Positions 21,199-32,483 of a DNA stretch of 64,000 bases are shown here, piece after piece. This stretch comes from Oncomelania hupensis (taxonomy: Eukaryota; Mollusca; Gastropoda; Littorinimorpha; Pomatiopsidae), in the NCBI GenBank assembly GCA_036898135.1, contig CM072511.1:24904468-24968467 (forward strand), given 5' to 3'. Within the stretch, counting starts at the first letter, position 1, and every line of letters begins with the position of its first letter. A model generated the notes under the pieces. The model did not search any database. It was not told the origin of the DNA and worked only from the letters and a program-made list of their open reading frames with translations. The translations under genes and the position numbers were made by a program.

Positions 21199-21593
21199 GC
21201 TGTGATGTCATGTCTAGGCTCAATAAAACAAGTGGTGAAAAATGTGTGTGTGTGCACAAACTCTACCTCTCACTCTCTCATATACCCCCCAATTTCTATC
21301 ACTCAGGAACACAATTTGAATCCATTTTTTTATATTCTTTACTTAAAAAATTCCATTGAATAAATATAAGAACTACAATTGCATTGTTAAAATAATCATG
21401 ATATTAGCGCACTCCCCACTCCCTCTTTTCACACTTCAAAGTTGAATAAATTTAACTATTCGTAGACCTAATTTTCACTACAACAATTGTTTAGCTTCTT
21501 TGGGTGTGTTTATTTGCTTTTATTATTATGTTAGGTCTGGTGGTGTGTCTTTCCTTCTGTGGCTTAAATTGAAATTATAGTAGAAGCTGTCTG
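20772..21593. mobile_element. TIR element with 7-bp TSD inside LINE
   Basis: Terminal inverted repeats CAGACAGCTTCTA (left 20772-20784) and TAGAAGCTGTCTG (right) are flanked by direct repeats GTAAAAC at 20765-20771 and 21594-21600. Removing the unit and one repeat restores LINE homology in frame, which independently confirms the boundaries. CAG-type ends and a 7-8-bp duplication suggest a hAT-like non-autonomous element. No transposase frame is visible; an (ATT)n array at 21117-21197 takes up part of it. Confidence 0.85.
21117..21197. repeat. (ATT)n microsatellite
   Basis: About 27 ATT units inside the 822-bp TIR element; flanking poly-Leu/poly-Ile frames are artefacts. Confidence 0.95.
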
Positions 21594-21974
21594 GTAAAAC
21601 TCCGAACCACATGGCATACAGGGAAACGAGTCGGTAGCCTCTTTATAGAATCCGCTAATTCATGTGTACGCTACTGGTTAAAATTGAGTAAAATGTCGCC
21701 GTCCAGAATCCCCAAACAAGTAAAAACAATGTTAAGAAATTCATTGAACAGAGATAACTCGCCTGGAAATTGGTTTTGTAAATTAAGACATATCTGAAAC
21801 AATACGGCTTCCTTGACGTCTGGATACAAGGTGGGACACGAAATGAACATGTATTTCTGGTTTCTCTAAAAATAGAATGATGATAGATAATTTTAATGAA
21901 GATTGGGAGAGGCAACTTGTTTCAAGCGATAGGTATTTAATCTACAGAATATTTAAAACGGAACACAGATTGAA

Positions 21975-22172
21975 TTGTGCCCACACGACATCACAATTAA
22001 ACGCTTCCGTGATTCTCTGATCAGATTAAGTCTAGGAATAAATGAATTGGGAATAAACAAAATGTATCAGACTGGAAATGTAGTCCACCGTAATTGTCCC
22101 TTTTGTCCGGACTGCGTCGAAGACGAAATTCATTTCCTGTTCGACTGTTCAAAATATGATTATATTAGATAG
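21975..22172 (+). pseudogene. LINE ORF2 C-terminal CCHC domain
   Basis: Frame with LIRLSLGINELGINKMY and RNCPFCPDCVEDEIHFLFDCSKY. The knuckle C-x2-C-x8-H-x3-C is intact. It follows DWERQLVSSDRYLIYRIFKT (21903-21962, another frame) as in related LINEs. This is the 3' piece of the nested LINE. Confidence 0.78.
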
Positions 22173-22260
22173 AAATATATCACTGCTATTGATGTTAAAA
22201 CTGTTTGTTCTGCAAAATCCTTCTGTTGAATTTCAAAGGAATCTTGCCATGTACACTTTT

Positions 22261-22865
22261 TACAGCTTAAAACTAAGAGAATCTTCACTGATGTGATCTG
22301 TATTTCCAATATTTTGTATTTGTATGAAATGTTTTTCTATCTCTGAGTAGGGAAAGGAAGTTTCATGATTGCTAAGTGTGCTTCTAGCACTTGTATGTTT
22401 GTCATAAATATATGATATAAAACAAATAAGAGCTAGAGAATAAAAGGAGGGGGGAAAATAATAATTTTTTTTAAATTAAAAAAAGGAAAACATTGGACAA
22501 AAAATGGAGAGGGAAAAAAATGAGAAAAATAAAAAAGAAAAAAGAAAAAAAAATGGAAAAAAAGAAACAAGAAAAAAAAAATTAAAATAAGAAAAAAGAG
22601 GGAAAATATTGGACAAAAACATGAAATTGAAGTAAACGTGAAATGAGAAAGTCTTTGTGCATTTTATTGATTCTACAACTGGATTGATATCTAACATGTG
22701 TGTGCGTGTGTATGCGTGCGTGTGGGTGTGTGCGTGTGTGTGTGTTTTGATTTGTGTTTATTTTCTCCCCATTGTAAACCTCCTCCCCAAACTGTATGGG
22801 CCTGAGGCCTCATAAAACTGTGTCAAAGTTTCTCTCTCTATCTCTTAGCAATCTGTTCTCACACG
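22261..22865. other. No gene; A-rich tract and (TG)n
   Basis: LINE 3' flank, then an A/G-rich low-complexity tract (22440-22625, GAAAAAAA-type units) and a TG-rich tract at about 22697-22745. No credible frame. Confidence 0.65.
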
Positions 22866-22922
22866 GACTCTCTCTCTCTCTCTCTCTCTCTCCCTCTCTC
22901 TCTCTCCCTCTCTCTCTCCCTC

Positions 22923-23013
<91 letters not shown>
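22866..23013. repeat. (CT)n microsatellite
   Basis: About 74 CT units with a few CCCT interruptions in the first half and perfect in the second. Ser-Leu and Arg-Glu frames over it are artefacts. Confidence 0.97.
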
Positions 23014-23017
<4 letters not shown>

Positions 23018-23555
23018 TCTTGCTATGTCCTGTACGCGTCGCCTGTCTGCTGCTGATGAATGTCCATATGGTTGTCGCTTGTCGCGTTCCTCCTGTTGCG
23101 AAAAGAAAGAAGAGCTTTTCGTCCCCGACCTTTGTATGTCCCTCGCAGTCATGTTGAGGTTTCGAACGAAGGCATGCGTGTTTCACTTTACAGTGTGGAA
23201 GTTAACGCTTACCACAGTCTGATGGAGGAGTATGATTGTAGTATTAGGCTCAATGGAATTGAAACATTATAAAAACAGTGTGGTTTTGTGTCTGTGTGTG
23301 TTGCAAAATTCTTGTGCTCATTAAAGGTATAGTGTTGTATTTAATATTATAAAACCTGCTTTCTTCAATTAAAAACAATTAAAATTATTAAACAGTGCAT
23401 TATGACAATAATTATTATTAGGGCAAGAGACAAATACTACTTCAGGATTAATCTGGAATAATATAGCCATATAGCCATCTTGTTTGATTTAGTATTTTTG
23501 TCCTCCAGGTCAAGGTTTAGTGTGTGTGCCAATAGCATTATGATTACATTCTTGG
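23014..23555. other. No gene recognised
   Basis: Short overlapping frames (23025-23272) have no recognisable motif. AT-rich toward 23555. Confidence 0.45.
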
Positions 23556-24160
23556 TACCCCCCCCCCCCCGTGGGGGAGAGAGAGGGGAGGGTTTTGTAT
23601 AAATTGTATCCCCACTTTCTGGTAATTTAGTGCTTTAAATTCCCACTGTCGCTGTCTTTCTCCTTTGTTCTTTCTCATGCCTACTCTGTTCTATCAAGCT
23701 ATTATCCTATCTTCTTCTTCGCTAGAGCAGACACCTACCCTTTTTCTTGAAAACTCTTCCAAAACTCCTCATGTGTGTATGAGGTCTGTGGGGTCAGCTT
23801 GAGAATATTGGACAAATGGTCACTAGGGCTTCCTAAGATATTATTATTTAGCCATGTAGATATTTTTATATGTATGTGTTTTGCCATATCTTATAATGAT
23901 GTTTGTATTCTAGTTTGTTTTTGTAAACGGGGGGTTCGATAAATTAGAGTATAGTCTCAGCGCCCCTGCGTGGGATGCCTTTATTGTAAAGTGACCCGCT
24001 GGTGGAGAGTACCTTCACTGTTACCATTAAGGTTGTTTCAGCAGATATTTTATACGGTCAGGGGTGAGTCCTCTTTTAACCAAGTTTTGATCCTGAGTTT
24101 GTGGTCCTGATTCTGCTCTTTGCAGTCCGCTGGACAATGTAAGCAATGATTAAGTAACAT
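23556..24160 (+). mobile_element. Family X repeat, copy 3
   Basis: Starts after a C12 run; contains GTATAAATTGTATCCCCACT, ATTTAGTGCTTTAAATTCCC, GGGGGGTTCGATAAATTAGA and CGTGGGATGCCTTTATTGTA, and ends CAGTCCGCTGGACAATG followed by AGCAATGATTAAGTAAC. Same orientation as copy 4, 250 bp downstream. Confidence 0.87.
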
Positions 24161-24409
24161 TCTTCATAAATAGAATTGCACAGTGCATAATGATAAAATA
24201 ATTATTAGGACAATAGACTATTAGCATTTTCTTATTACTTTACATTTTATTTAATCAGAATCAACTCGCTTCTTGTCCTGAACAACCTGATAATATGGAT
24301 CAAAGGAATACTTAATAGGAAAAAAAACTTTCTTCTTAATATATGTCATAGTAGACAGCGTCTTAATAGATAGCTTATAAATTATATAGCATTACGTAAA
24401 TAACATGTT

Positions 24410-25000
24410 CCGGGGGTTTCTGTATAAATAGTATCCACACGTTCTGGAAATTTAGTGCTTTGCTGTCACTGTCTTTCTCCTTTGTTCTTTCTCCTTTGTT
24501 CTTTCTCATTCCTGCTTTGTTCTATCAATTTACTATCTTCTTCGCTAGACCAGTCACATACCTTTTTTCTAAAAAAATTCTTTGAAAACTTCTCATTTGT
24601 TTATGAGGTCTGTTGGATCAGCTTGGGAATATTGGCCGCTTTTTAACAAATAGTCACTAGGGCTTACTATGGTATTATTATTTAGCAAGGTACGCATTTT
24701 ATATGTACGTGTTTTGCTGATAGTTTATAGTGATGTTTATGTTTTGTTTTGTTTTTCTAAACGGGGGTTCAATAAATTAGAGTATAGCCTCAGCGTCCCC
24801 TGCGTGGGATGCCTTTATTTTAAAGTGGCCGGCTGGTGGAGTGCCTTCAGTGTTACCATTAGGGTTGTTTCAACAGATCTTTTATTGGGATCAGGGGTGA
24901 GTCCTCTTTCAACCAAGTTGTGGTCTTGATTTTGTGGTCCTGATTCGCAGTTCTTTGCAGTCTGCTGGACCCTGTAAGCAATGAATAACTAACTTACGTA
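24410..25000 (+). mobile_element. Family X repeat, copy 4
   Basis: Starts CCGGGGGTTTCTGTATAAAT and ends CAGTCTGCTGGACCCTGTAA with an ATAACTAACTTACGTAAC tail. A local 18-bp duplication (CTCCTTTGTTCTTT) occurs near 24477. The segment between copies 3 and 4 (24161-24409) is AT-rich and unassigned. Confidence 0.87.
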
Positions 25001-25145
25001 ACATGTTAATAAATAGCATTTAATTAGGTAGCTTGAAATATAGTATTTATTTTATCTAGTCTAGTACTTGTGTTGAACTAACTACACATTTATTATTACT
25101 TTCTTCATAATAGAATATTTTAAAGCTAAATTATTCTTCTGACCA

Positions 25146-25370
<225 letters not shown>

Positions 25371-25563
25371 AACTACCCAAACTTTTCTTTCTTGATAACA
25401 AATAGCTAGATCGATAGATAGGTTAAGACATAAATAAATAAATAACTGAGAATACTACAGCAGCCATTAAAAAAAACCACTTTGAATATACAAACCAAAA
25501 GGGCGAAAACTCTCCGCAACATCATTCTTCATGTGTCCCCGACGGCCCCACAGGTTGAGGGAT

Positions 25564-25676
<113 letters not shown>

Positions 25677-25742
25677 TACATTACATAACATAAGTAGTGC
25701 TTTAGGTCCAGCGGACTCTTCCGAGCCAAATCAGGACCTCCC
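25677..25742 (-). mobile_element. Family X 3'-end fragment between GATA arrays
   Basis: The reverse complement reads GGTCCTGATTTGGCTCGGAA, GAGTCCGCTGGACCTAAAGC and a degenerate (TTATG/TAATG)n tail: the last ~50 bp of family X, sandwiched between two GATA arrays. The second array may have grown at the truncated 5' side of this insertion. Confidence 0.8.
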
Positions 25743-25846
<104 letters not shown>

Positions 25847-26215
25847 GGAATGTGCTGTCTTTGGTCATTCAGTCTTACAATAGAAACTTTTGTGATTTAC
25901 TGCCGCTAATCTTGTTGTGACTTTTCTTCACTCTTTAATTTGTGTTGATAATTGCTGGTTGAACCTTACGGTGAGCATTAAACTCTTAACTCTTCGGTAA
26001 GGTAAGGACTGCACTTTTCTCGGAATGGAAATAATTATGTGTTTTTTGTTTTGTTTTATCACTTAAGTAATCATTAATCACATAAAAGGATTGTGTATGC
26101 TTCTTTTTTGTTTCTTCTTCTTTCTTTCGTCGTTTAAGTAATGTATATTACTGAAATGATTGGTTGTTGTGATGATGATGACGATGATGATGATACGACT
26201 ACTACTTTTACTACT
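25847..26215. other. No gene recognised
   Basis: Unique T-rich sequence with a GAT-rich stretch at 26171-26192. No coding signal. Confidence 0.5.
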
Positions 26216-26231
26216 ACTATACTATTACTAT

Positions 26232-26298
<67 letters not shown>

Positions 26299-26300
26299 GA
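26216..26300. repeat. (ACT)n microsatellite
   Basis: About 26 ACT units, flanked by TTACTA variants and AATAAT-rich sequence. Confidence 0.95.
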
Positions 26301-27597
<1,297 letters not shown>

Positions 27598-27715
27598 ACC
27601 CACAGTTTCCTTTTAAAAGGAGAACCACCATGGTGCTTTGCATGTGATAAATCCTTGTCCGTTCGCCATTTCATGTCTGAATGTGCTGATCTGTTTGATG
27701 CAAGTTTCAGCTTAA

Positions 27716-27826
27716 GACCTGCTCAAGGCGCTGGCCGAAAAAGAATATTACCCAACCCACCCAAGGCGCCCACTGGCTTTCTTTGGCGCACAATCTGACG
27801 TTCAGACGATGGAGCACAATTCTAGG
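27716..27826 (-). mobile_element. SINE 3'-end fragment
   Basis: The reverse complement has CCATCGTCTGAACGTCAGAT, GTGCGCCAAAGAAAGCC...GTGGGCGCCTTGGGTGG and CGGCCAGCGCCTTGAGC, matching the 3' third of the SINE at 4459-4900 and 46141-46450. Confidence 0.75.
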
Positions 27827-27847
27827 CGACCGGGGATAAAACAAGAT

Positions 27848-28400
27848 AATATTTATAGACTTTTCTTCTGCTTTTAATACCCTACAGCCACACATCATGG
27901 CTCAGAAGCTTCTGTCTTACACTGTCCCTCCCAGACTCGTCCTGTGGATCGTTCACTTTCTTGTGTCCAGATCTCAGGTCGTCCGTTTTCACTCTGCTGT
28001 CTCATCTCTCTAACAAACGTCCACCGGAGCTACTCAGGGTACGGTTCTTTCTCCGGTACTTTTCCCGCTCTACACAAATGACTGCAGAGGAACTGACGCC
28101 ACACCGGTCACAAAGTACTCGGACGATTCTGCCCTTGAGGGCCTGTCCAATTCAAATGCTGTGTATTTCTCTGCAGTTGATAGGTTCAGCTCCTGGTGCA
28201 AACAAAACTATCTGGACTTAAATGTCAAGAAAACTAAGGAACTGGTAATTGACTTTCCTAAAAACAATGCTCTCATTCCAGACCTTGTCATTGATGGTGT
28301 TACAGTCGAGAGAGTCACTCAATACAAATACCTCGGAACCATAATTGGCGAGAAACTGAACTTCACTGTAAACACCCAGGCCATCCACAAAAAAATATAA
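27848..28400 (+). pseudogene. LINE reverse transcriptase (YSDD type)
   Basis: Motif A FIDFSSAFNTLQPHIMAQKL and LVLWIVHFLVSRSQVVRF lie in one frame; after a shift at about 28012, TGATQGTVLSPVLF, LYTNDCRGTD and KYSDDSALEG (YSDD at 28116-28127) continue. WCKQNYLDLNVKKTKELVID and VTQYKYLGTIIGEKL follow in that frame. The A7 run at about 28388-28394 then shifts the frame away from KSRIHYLQKLRNLQ. The finger domain upstream of motif A is absent. Confidence 0.87.
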
Positions 28401-28529
28401 GTCTAGAATTCACTACCTTCAAAAACTTCGAAATCTCCAAGCAATTGCCGCATCCTTCAGACTTTTTACTCTTCTTTTATTGAGTCCGTTTTTATCTTTT
28501 CTTTTATCTGCTGGTTGTATGGAAGTTTG

Positions 28530-28790
28530 TGCGTAAAAAACAAAAGTGTGCTGGATCGAGAGGTGAATGTCTGTGGGAAGGTTGTGGGAGTGAAACAAGA
28601 GAGCCTGCAGGTGTTGTATGAAAGGCTTGTTGTGCGGAAAGCCAGTTGCATTGTGCTGGATAGCACTCATGTGCTTTAGCACCACTTCCAGATCCTGCCT
28701 TCTGGAAGGCGCTACCGAACACCAAAGGTCACAACTCTCAGAACGAAAAGCAGTTTTATTCCAAAGACTGTCTCATTACTTAATAAATGA
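28530..28790 (+). pseudogene. LINE ORF2 C-terminal end
   Basis: Translation over several frames gives GKVVGVKQESLQVLYERLV, ILPSGRRYRTPKVTTLRTKS and SFIPKTVSLLNK, the C-terminal signature of this LINE clade (basic GRRY/RTKSSF segment). The same signature occurs at 59455-59632 in a different copy. A stop replaces a residue near 28679. Confidence 0.75.
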
Positions 28791-28821
28791 CATGTGTGTG
28801 TGTGGGAGTGTGTGTGTTTTA

Positions 28822-28873
28822 TGGGAGACGAGATATAGCAAACGCGCGCGCATTTGCTATATCTCGCCTTTCA
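28822..28873. mobile_element. 52-bp hairpin MITE with TA target site
   Basis: TGGGAGACGAGATATAGCAA on the left and its near-complement TTGCTATATCTCGCCTTTCA on the right are joined by a GCGCGCG-rich loop of about ten bases and flanked by TA on both sides. The same termini bound the 470-bp element at 32484-32953, so this is an extreme deletion derivative of that family, inserted in the LINE 3' UTR. Confidence 0.78.
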
Positions 28874-29312
28874 TAGTGTTTTTATGTGTCCAAAATAATT
28901 TCATTTAACATTTGCTGTCGTTTAATGTTAGTATGCATAAGAGTAATTATAAATGTGTGACAGTTTTATCCTCATTATTATCATCATTGTTGTTACTATT
29001 AGTATTGTGATGTTTATTCCTTGTTGATTGTAATTGTAAACCACAATGTAATTTCTTGTAAAAGATAATAAAGTTGTCTTATCTTATCTTATCTTATCTT
29101 ATCTTATCTTATCTTAACGTATCAGCAGTCGATTAGACTGGGAGGCCTGTAGCTAATCTGTCGATCAGTTTTACTGGCTATCTAACTTTGAAATAATCTA
29201 GTGATCTTGGATCGCATCCTAAAACTACATTTAAAACCAATATACACAAATACAGTACTTTTTTGGGGGGTGGGGGAGTGGGGGGGGGGAAAGGGAGGAG
29301 GTCTAGGGTGGC

Positions 29313-29675
29313 CTAGGTGTGGTTTACGTTAGGGCTAAAAATGCGCTCTTCAAAAATTGTGTCCCATCTGTTCTTAAAACTGCTGATCGATTCTGCGTTA
29401 ACTGTGTCTTCATCCAATTGGTTCTATGGGTCTATTACTCTGTTTTCAAAGAAGTTCAGTCTGAGACTGGTATTACAGCACTGCTTTTTAAATTTCAAAG
29501 AATGCCCCTTTGTTGGTCCATTACTATTAAGCACAAAAGGCGGGTCACAGTTGCAAGCTCTGTGTGTGAACTCATACACTTCGATTAGATCTCCCCGCAG
29601 CCTTCTGTAGTTCATACTATGGATTTCAATGGCTTTGAGTCTGTCTGCATACTCAAGCTTTCTCAGACCCGGCAC
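29313..29675 (-). pseudogene. CR1 LINE ORF2 C-terminus
   Basis: The frame MPGLRKLEYADRLKAIEIHS...LRGDLIEVYEFTHR...FFENRVIDPWNQLDED-like runs to a stop after VNHT (TAG complement at about 29313). The layout ENRVxxxWNxLxxxxVxAxSIxxFKNRxD is the usual CR1 end, so this marks the true 3' end of ORF2. Confidence 0.83.
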
Positions 29676-30078
29676 GCACTTTGTAGCTCAACGAAGGACA
29701 CCTTCAATTAGTGTCTTGTCTTTTTCAAGCATGTAACTCCAAACTGTGTTTGCAAATTCCAAATGCAGTCTAACCAGAGCAATAAACAATAGCTTCATTG
29801 ATTGTCTGTCTAAATATTCACATGATCTGCGGACAAGTCCGAGTATTCTGTTGGCTTTGTTAACTTGCTTTACCCATGCTGAGAAAACAGTAGTCCACTA
29901 TCAAACAATACCCGTAAGTCTCTCTCAGTGTCAGCACTCGCTAAATTTGTTCTTTCCTGACTTCCACATGCAGACGCATTGTATACTTATGTTTTTCGTT
30001 TTACTTCATATTTTTCAGCTGGTCCATGAACCTTTGTATCGTCAGCGTACAGACTACATAAACTTTCAATAGTATCTG

Positions 30079-30590
30079 TTAAATCGTTGACATAAAGAAC
30101 AAAAAGAACTGATCCCAGAACACTGCCTTGGGGTACTCTACTAATAACATCCTCCTATGAGGACGTTGAACTACTTTCACTCGCTGTTTTCTCCATGCCA
30201 AAACGCCTGTTATCCAGGAGAGGATGTTGCCCTTGATGCAATATGATTCTAGCATTTTCAGTAATCTTTTATGCGACACAGAGTCGAAAGCTTTTGAGAA
30301 ATCCAGGTAGGATGCATCTATGGGTTCGCATATATCTAATTTTACTGTCCACTGGTCCAACACTTCAATAAGATTCGTAACACAGGAACGTTTGGAGACA
30401 AAAACATGTTGGCATGGGGACAACGCGTCATTGTTTTCGAGGTGTTTGAAAATAGAGTCTCTGATAATTTAGTTTTCATGATCTTACATGGTATGCTTGT
30501 TAGACTAACCGGTCTATAGTGACCTAGATCATTTTGGTTCTCTTTTTGAAGAGGAAGGGGGGGGGGGGGGTTACGTTTGCTGTTTTCCAC
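30079..30590 (-). pseudogene. CR1 LINE reverse transcriptase N-terminal half
   Basis: Two overlapping frames: 30590-30342 has KENQNDLGHYRPVSLTSIPC and IMKTKLSETLF; 30423-30079 has QHVFVSKRSCVTNLIEVLDQ, YLDFSKAFDSVSHKRLLKML (motif A) and ILSWITGVLAWRKQRVKV. The region corresponding to VPQGSVLGP is scrambled and no YADD remains in frame, so it is inactive. Confidence 0.85.
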
Positions 30591-31171
30591 TGAGTGGGCA
30601 ACACTCTCTCCGTAAGTGAGGTTTGAAATAACACTGCGAGGTGTTCAGCCAGTTCTTCTGCTAGGTGATTTATAGACGTCTAGCGTCTTCAACAGAATCT
30701 TGACTTTATTTGTCTCAATAATGATATCTTCTAGACTGTTTTTCTCTATTCGTGCTCTCATATATGGAACGTTTTGTGACTTCATTGGTGAACACACTGC
30801 AAAACGAAATTATTCAAAATATCAGCTTTGCCTGCGTCTGTTATGACTTTGTTTTCCCTCAGATCTTCAGATCTGCCACCCTCTGTGATGTGCTAAGCTT
30901 GCCTTTGGCATATACATAGAAGTTCTTGGGGTTGCTCTTTGCAGATTAAGCTATATCTTTTTCAAAGTCCTTTAATGCTTTCTTACAAGAACCTTTGGCT
31001 TTGTTTCTGGCCTGGGTGTGATCCTTCACTTCTCTGGTTTACAAATATATTTTATAGGCAGTTCTCTTTCTTCACTTTGGCAAGTGGCTTATCATTCAGA
31101 CATAGACATTTTCTCTTTCTATGCGATCCTGATGCTGTAGTACATGGTACATATTCTTTGCTTAGAGAAAC

Positions 31172-31372
31172 ACCAAGGCAAGGCTGCTGCGCTCCCTTAT
31201 CATCTCCATCTACCTATATGCTTGCGCGCATGCGAAATATGGACCCTCACAGCAGATCTACAACGAAGAATTCAAAGCATGGAGAGGAGGTGCTACAGAA
31301 GACTTCGGGGCATTTCCTATACCCAGCACATCACCTACGACGAAGTCTGACAGACCATCACACAAGCCATTG
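31172..31372 (+). mobile_element. RTE-like LINE internal fragment, truncated at both ends
   Basis: Encodes, across frames, LRSLIISIYLYACx, WTLTADLQRRIQSMERRCYR, RLRGISYTQHITYDEV and TITQAI, the same segment as in the copies at 33766-34240 and 58851-59445. It stops at 31372 with no (GGATA)n tail, so it lost its 3' end to a later rearrangement. Confidence 0.82.
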
Positions 31373-31383
31373 TGACTCATATG

Positions 31384-31520
31384 TAAATGCGTGTGCAATT
31401 GCGCGTGCGATTGCTTGTGCATTTGCGCTTGCGCAGTTTGCCGTGTACGTTTTCTTCGACCAATCAGCGACTAGATGAGCGTGCAATCGCGTGCGCATTT
31501 TGGCATGCTATTTGACGCTT
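31384..31520. repeat. GCGCATTTGC/GCAATTGC-motif cluster
   Basis: Iterated octamer-like words (GTGCAATTGCGCGTGCGATTG, GTGCATTTGCGCTTGCGCAG, CGTGCAATCGCGTGCGCATTT, each split here by position) resemble the interior of the TA-flanked element at 32484-32953. Downstream CCGCATATAAATAATGG (about 31530) is TATA-like but no gene follows. Confidence 0.55.
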
Positions 31521-31689
31521 TCTGCTTTCCGCATATAAATAATGGCAATGCATTTATAATGACAATGAAAATGACACTTTAAAATATGGCTGGAGTGACG
31601 TAAACAGGAAGTATTCCTCGTAATTAACGACCGCCCAGCATCCCGACTGTGCACGAACTACTGTTGATGATAATAGCGAGGATGGAAAT

Positions 31690-32115
31690 GTCTGTGTTTT
31701 AAAGGGATCCGAAAATATAGTTATTTTGTAAGTGAACAAATTCCGTAGTTTCTGTGCTTATTAATAGTAATTAACATTCTTGAGGTAAAAATAGCAGCTA
31801 CCAAAGACGGTTAGAGACATACCCTGTTTTAAAAAATTGCTCGTAAAGATTTTCGTTTTAAATTGATCAAATAGACCTTATCCTATCCTAGACACCAAAA
31901 GACGGACTCATCAAGCCGTGTGGTTCGCTTAGAAATAGTCAAAGGTCACACGACTTTGGTATTGATGTACCGTAAAAACAGGTGAAATGACACCCTGTCA
32001 GAACCGAATTTGAAAATTCCAACTTTGGCCGTCGGTTTGAGCAAGGAGAGCACAATTTATCATTACCTAATGTAATAACAATGCGAAGTTTAGTGTAAAC
32101 CTGGACCGATCCCAG
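31690..32115 (+). repeat. Dispersed repeat R4, copy 1
   Basis: Matches 56710-57245 in order: AATTCCGTAGTTT, ACATTCTTGAG, GGTTAAGAGACA-like, ATTGCTCGTAAAGATTTTCG, TAGAAATAGTCAAAGGTCAC, TTGATGTACCGTAAAAACAG, ACACCCTGTCA and GGTTTGAGCAA. Coding potential is absent; family unknown. It may lie inside a larger TIR element, since GCAATTGC-type motifs flank it on both sides. Confidence 0.72.
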
Positions 32116-32483
32116 AATCTCAAACGCATTATTTGGTGTAACATGACCTTTGATTTATGTTAGTGATATACTTCCTCCGCCTCGATCCTTCTTCCAATCA
32201 CCTATCGATCTACCGAACGTGTTCTTCTCTTCTGTTTTCCTCCTCTTTCTGCTTCTTCCTTCTCAACTCTTCATTCATTCATCCTTTCTTTCTCTTCCTT
32301 TCTTTTTTCTTCCACTCCATCCAACATCTTTCTATAACTCATAAGTTATATGGGCTTTGCCTATAGTGTCTTCTCCTTCTCGTTTATCTTTTCTACTCTC
32401 ACTCTCCTCAGCCCCATTCCCACCTCTTCCCACCATGCACCCTCTCCCACTCCCCTTGCTCCCCAATCCTTCAGCCATATCTA
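32116..32483. other. No gene recognised
   Basis: Pyrimidine-rich sequence (TTCTTCCTCCTTTC type). The overlapping frames are compositional. Confidence 0.5.

Larger units (their letters stand above)
19150..22260 (+). mobile_element. Nested LINE related to the '2A' lineage
   Basis: One LINE in three pieces: 19150-20116, 20467-20771 and 21594-22260, interrupted by a SINE and by an 822-bp TIR element. Across the second gap the coding resumes exactly after GTAAAAC: LLSK before and TPNHMAYRETSR after correspond to the VSLRTPNDFVYNELSRYP region of the LINE at 46761-49170. Pieces include HELDNPITENEVRDAF, a degraded RT, YKYLCFTFTTKLS, KQYGFLDVWIQGGTRNE and a terminal CCHC. Many stops make this an old copy. 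Confidence 0.85.
27848..29114 (+). mobile_element. CR1/Rex1-like LINE, 5'-truncated, (TTATC)n tail
   Basis: Starts at RT motif A (FIDFSSAFNTLQPH), continues through QGTVLSPVLF, YSDD and YKYLGTIIGEKLNF, then the C-terminal FICWLYGSLCVKNKS, LPSGRRYRTPKV and SSFIPKTVSLLN. The 3' UTR has AATAAAGTTG and ends in seven TTATC units, the same tail type as the SINE at 4459-4900. Lesions: a frameshift near 28012, an A7-run frameshift near 28388 and further stops. A 52-bp hairpin MITE sits in the 3' UTR. Confidence 0.88.
29290..31130 (-). mobile_element. CR1-type LINE, antisense, degraded
   Basis: Minus-strand order: NPKNFYVYAKGK-like segment (about 30930), NDLGHYRPVSLTSIPCKIM (about 30530), YLDFSKAFDSVSHKRLL (about 30300), a degraded VPQGSVLGPxLF, then PGLRKLEYADRLKAIEIHSM, YRRLRGDLIEVYEFT, FENRVIDPWNQL and a terminal FKNRWDTIF-like end (29675-29313). 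This is the standard CR1 ORF2 layout. Frameshifts are numerous, and a G16-17 run at about 30557-30573 lies within it. Confidence 0.88.

Noticed and set aside
31500..31560. Core promoter (CCAAT-like and CATATAAATA) of a host gene
   Set aside because: No coding sequence or conserved transcript follows; TATA-like words are common in this AT-rich repeat DNA.
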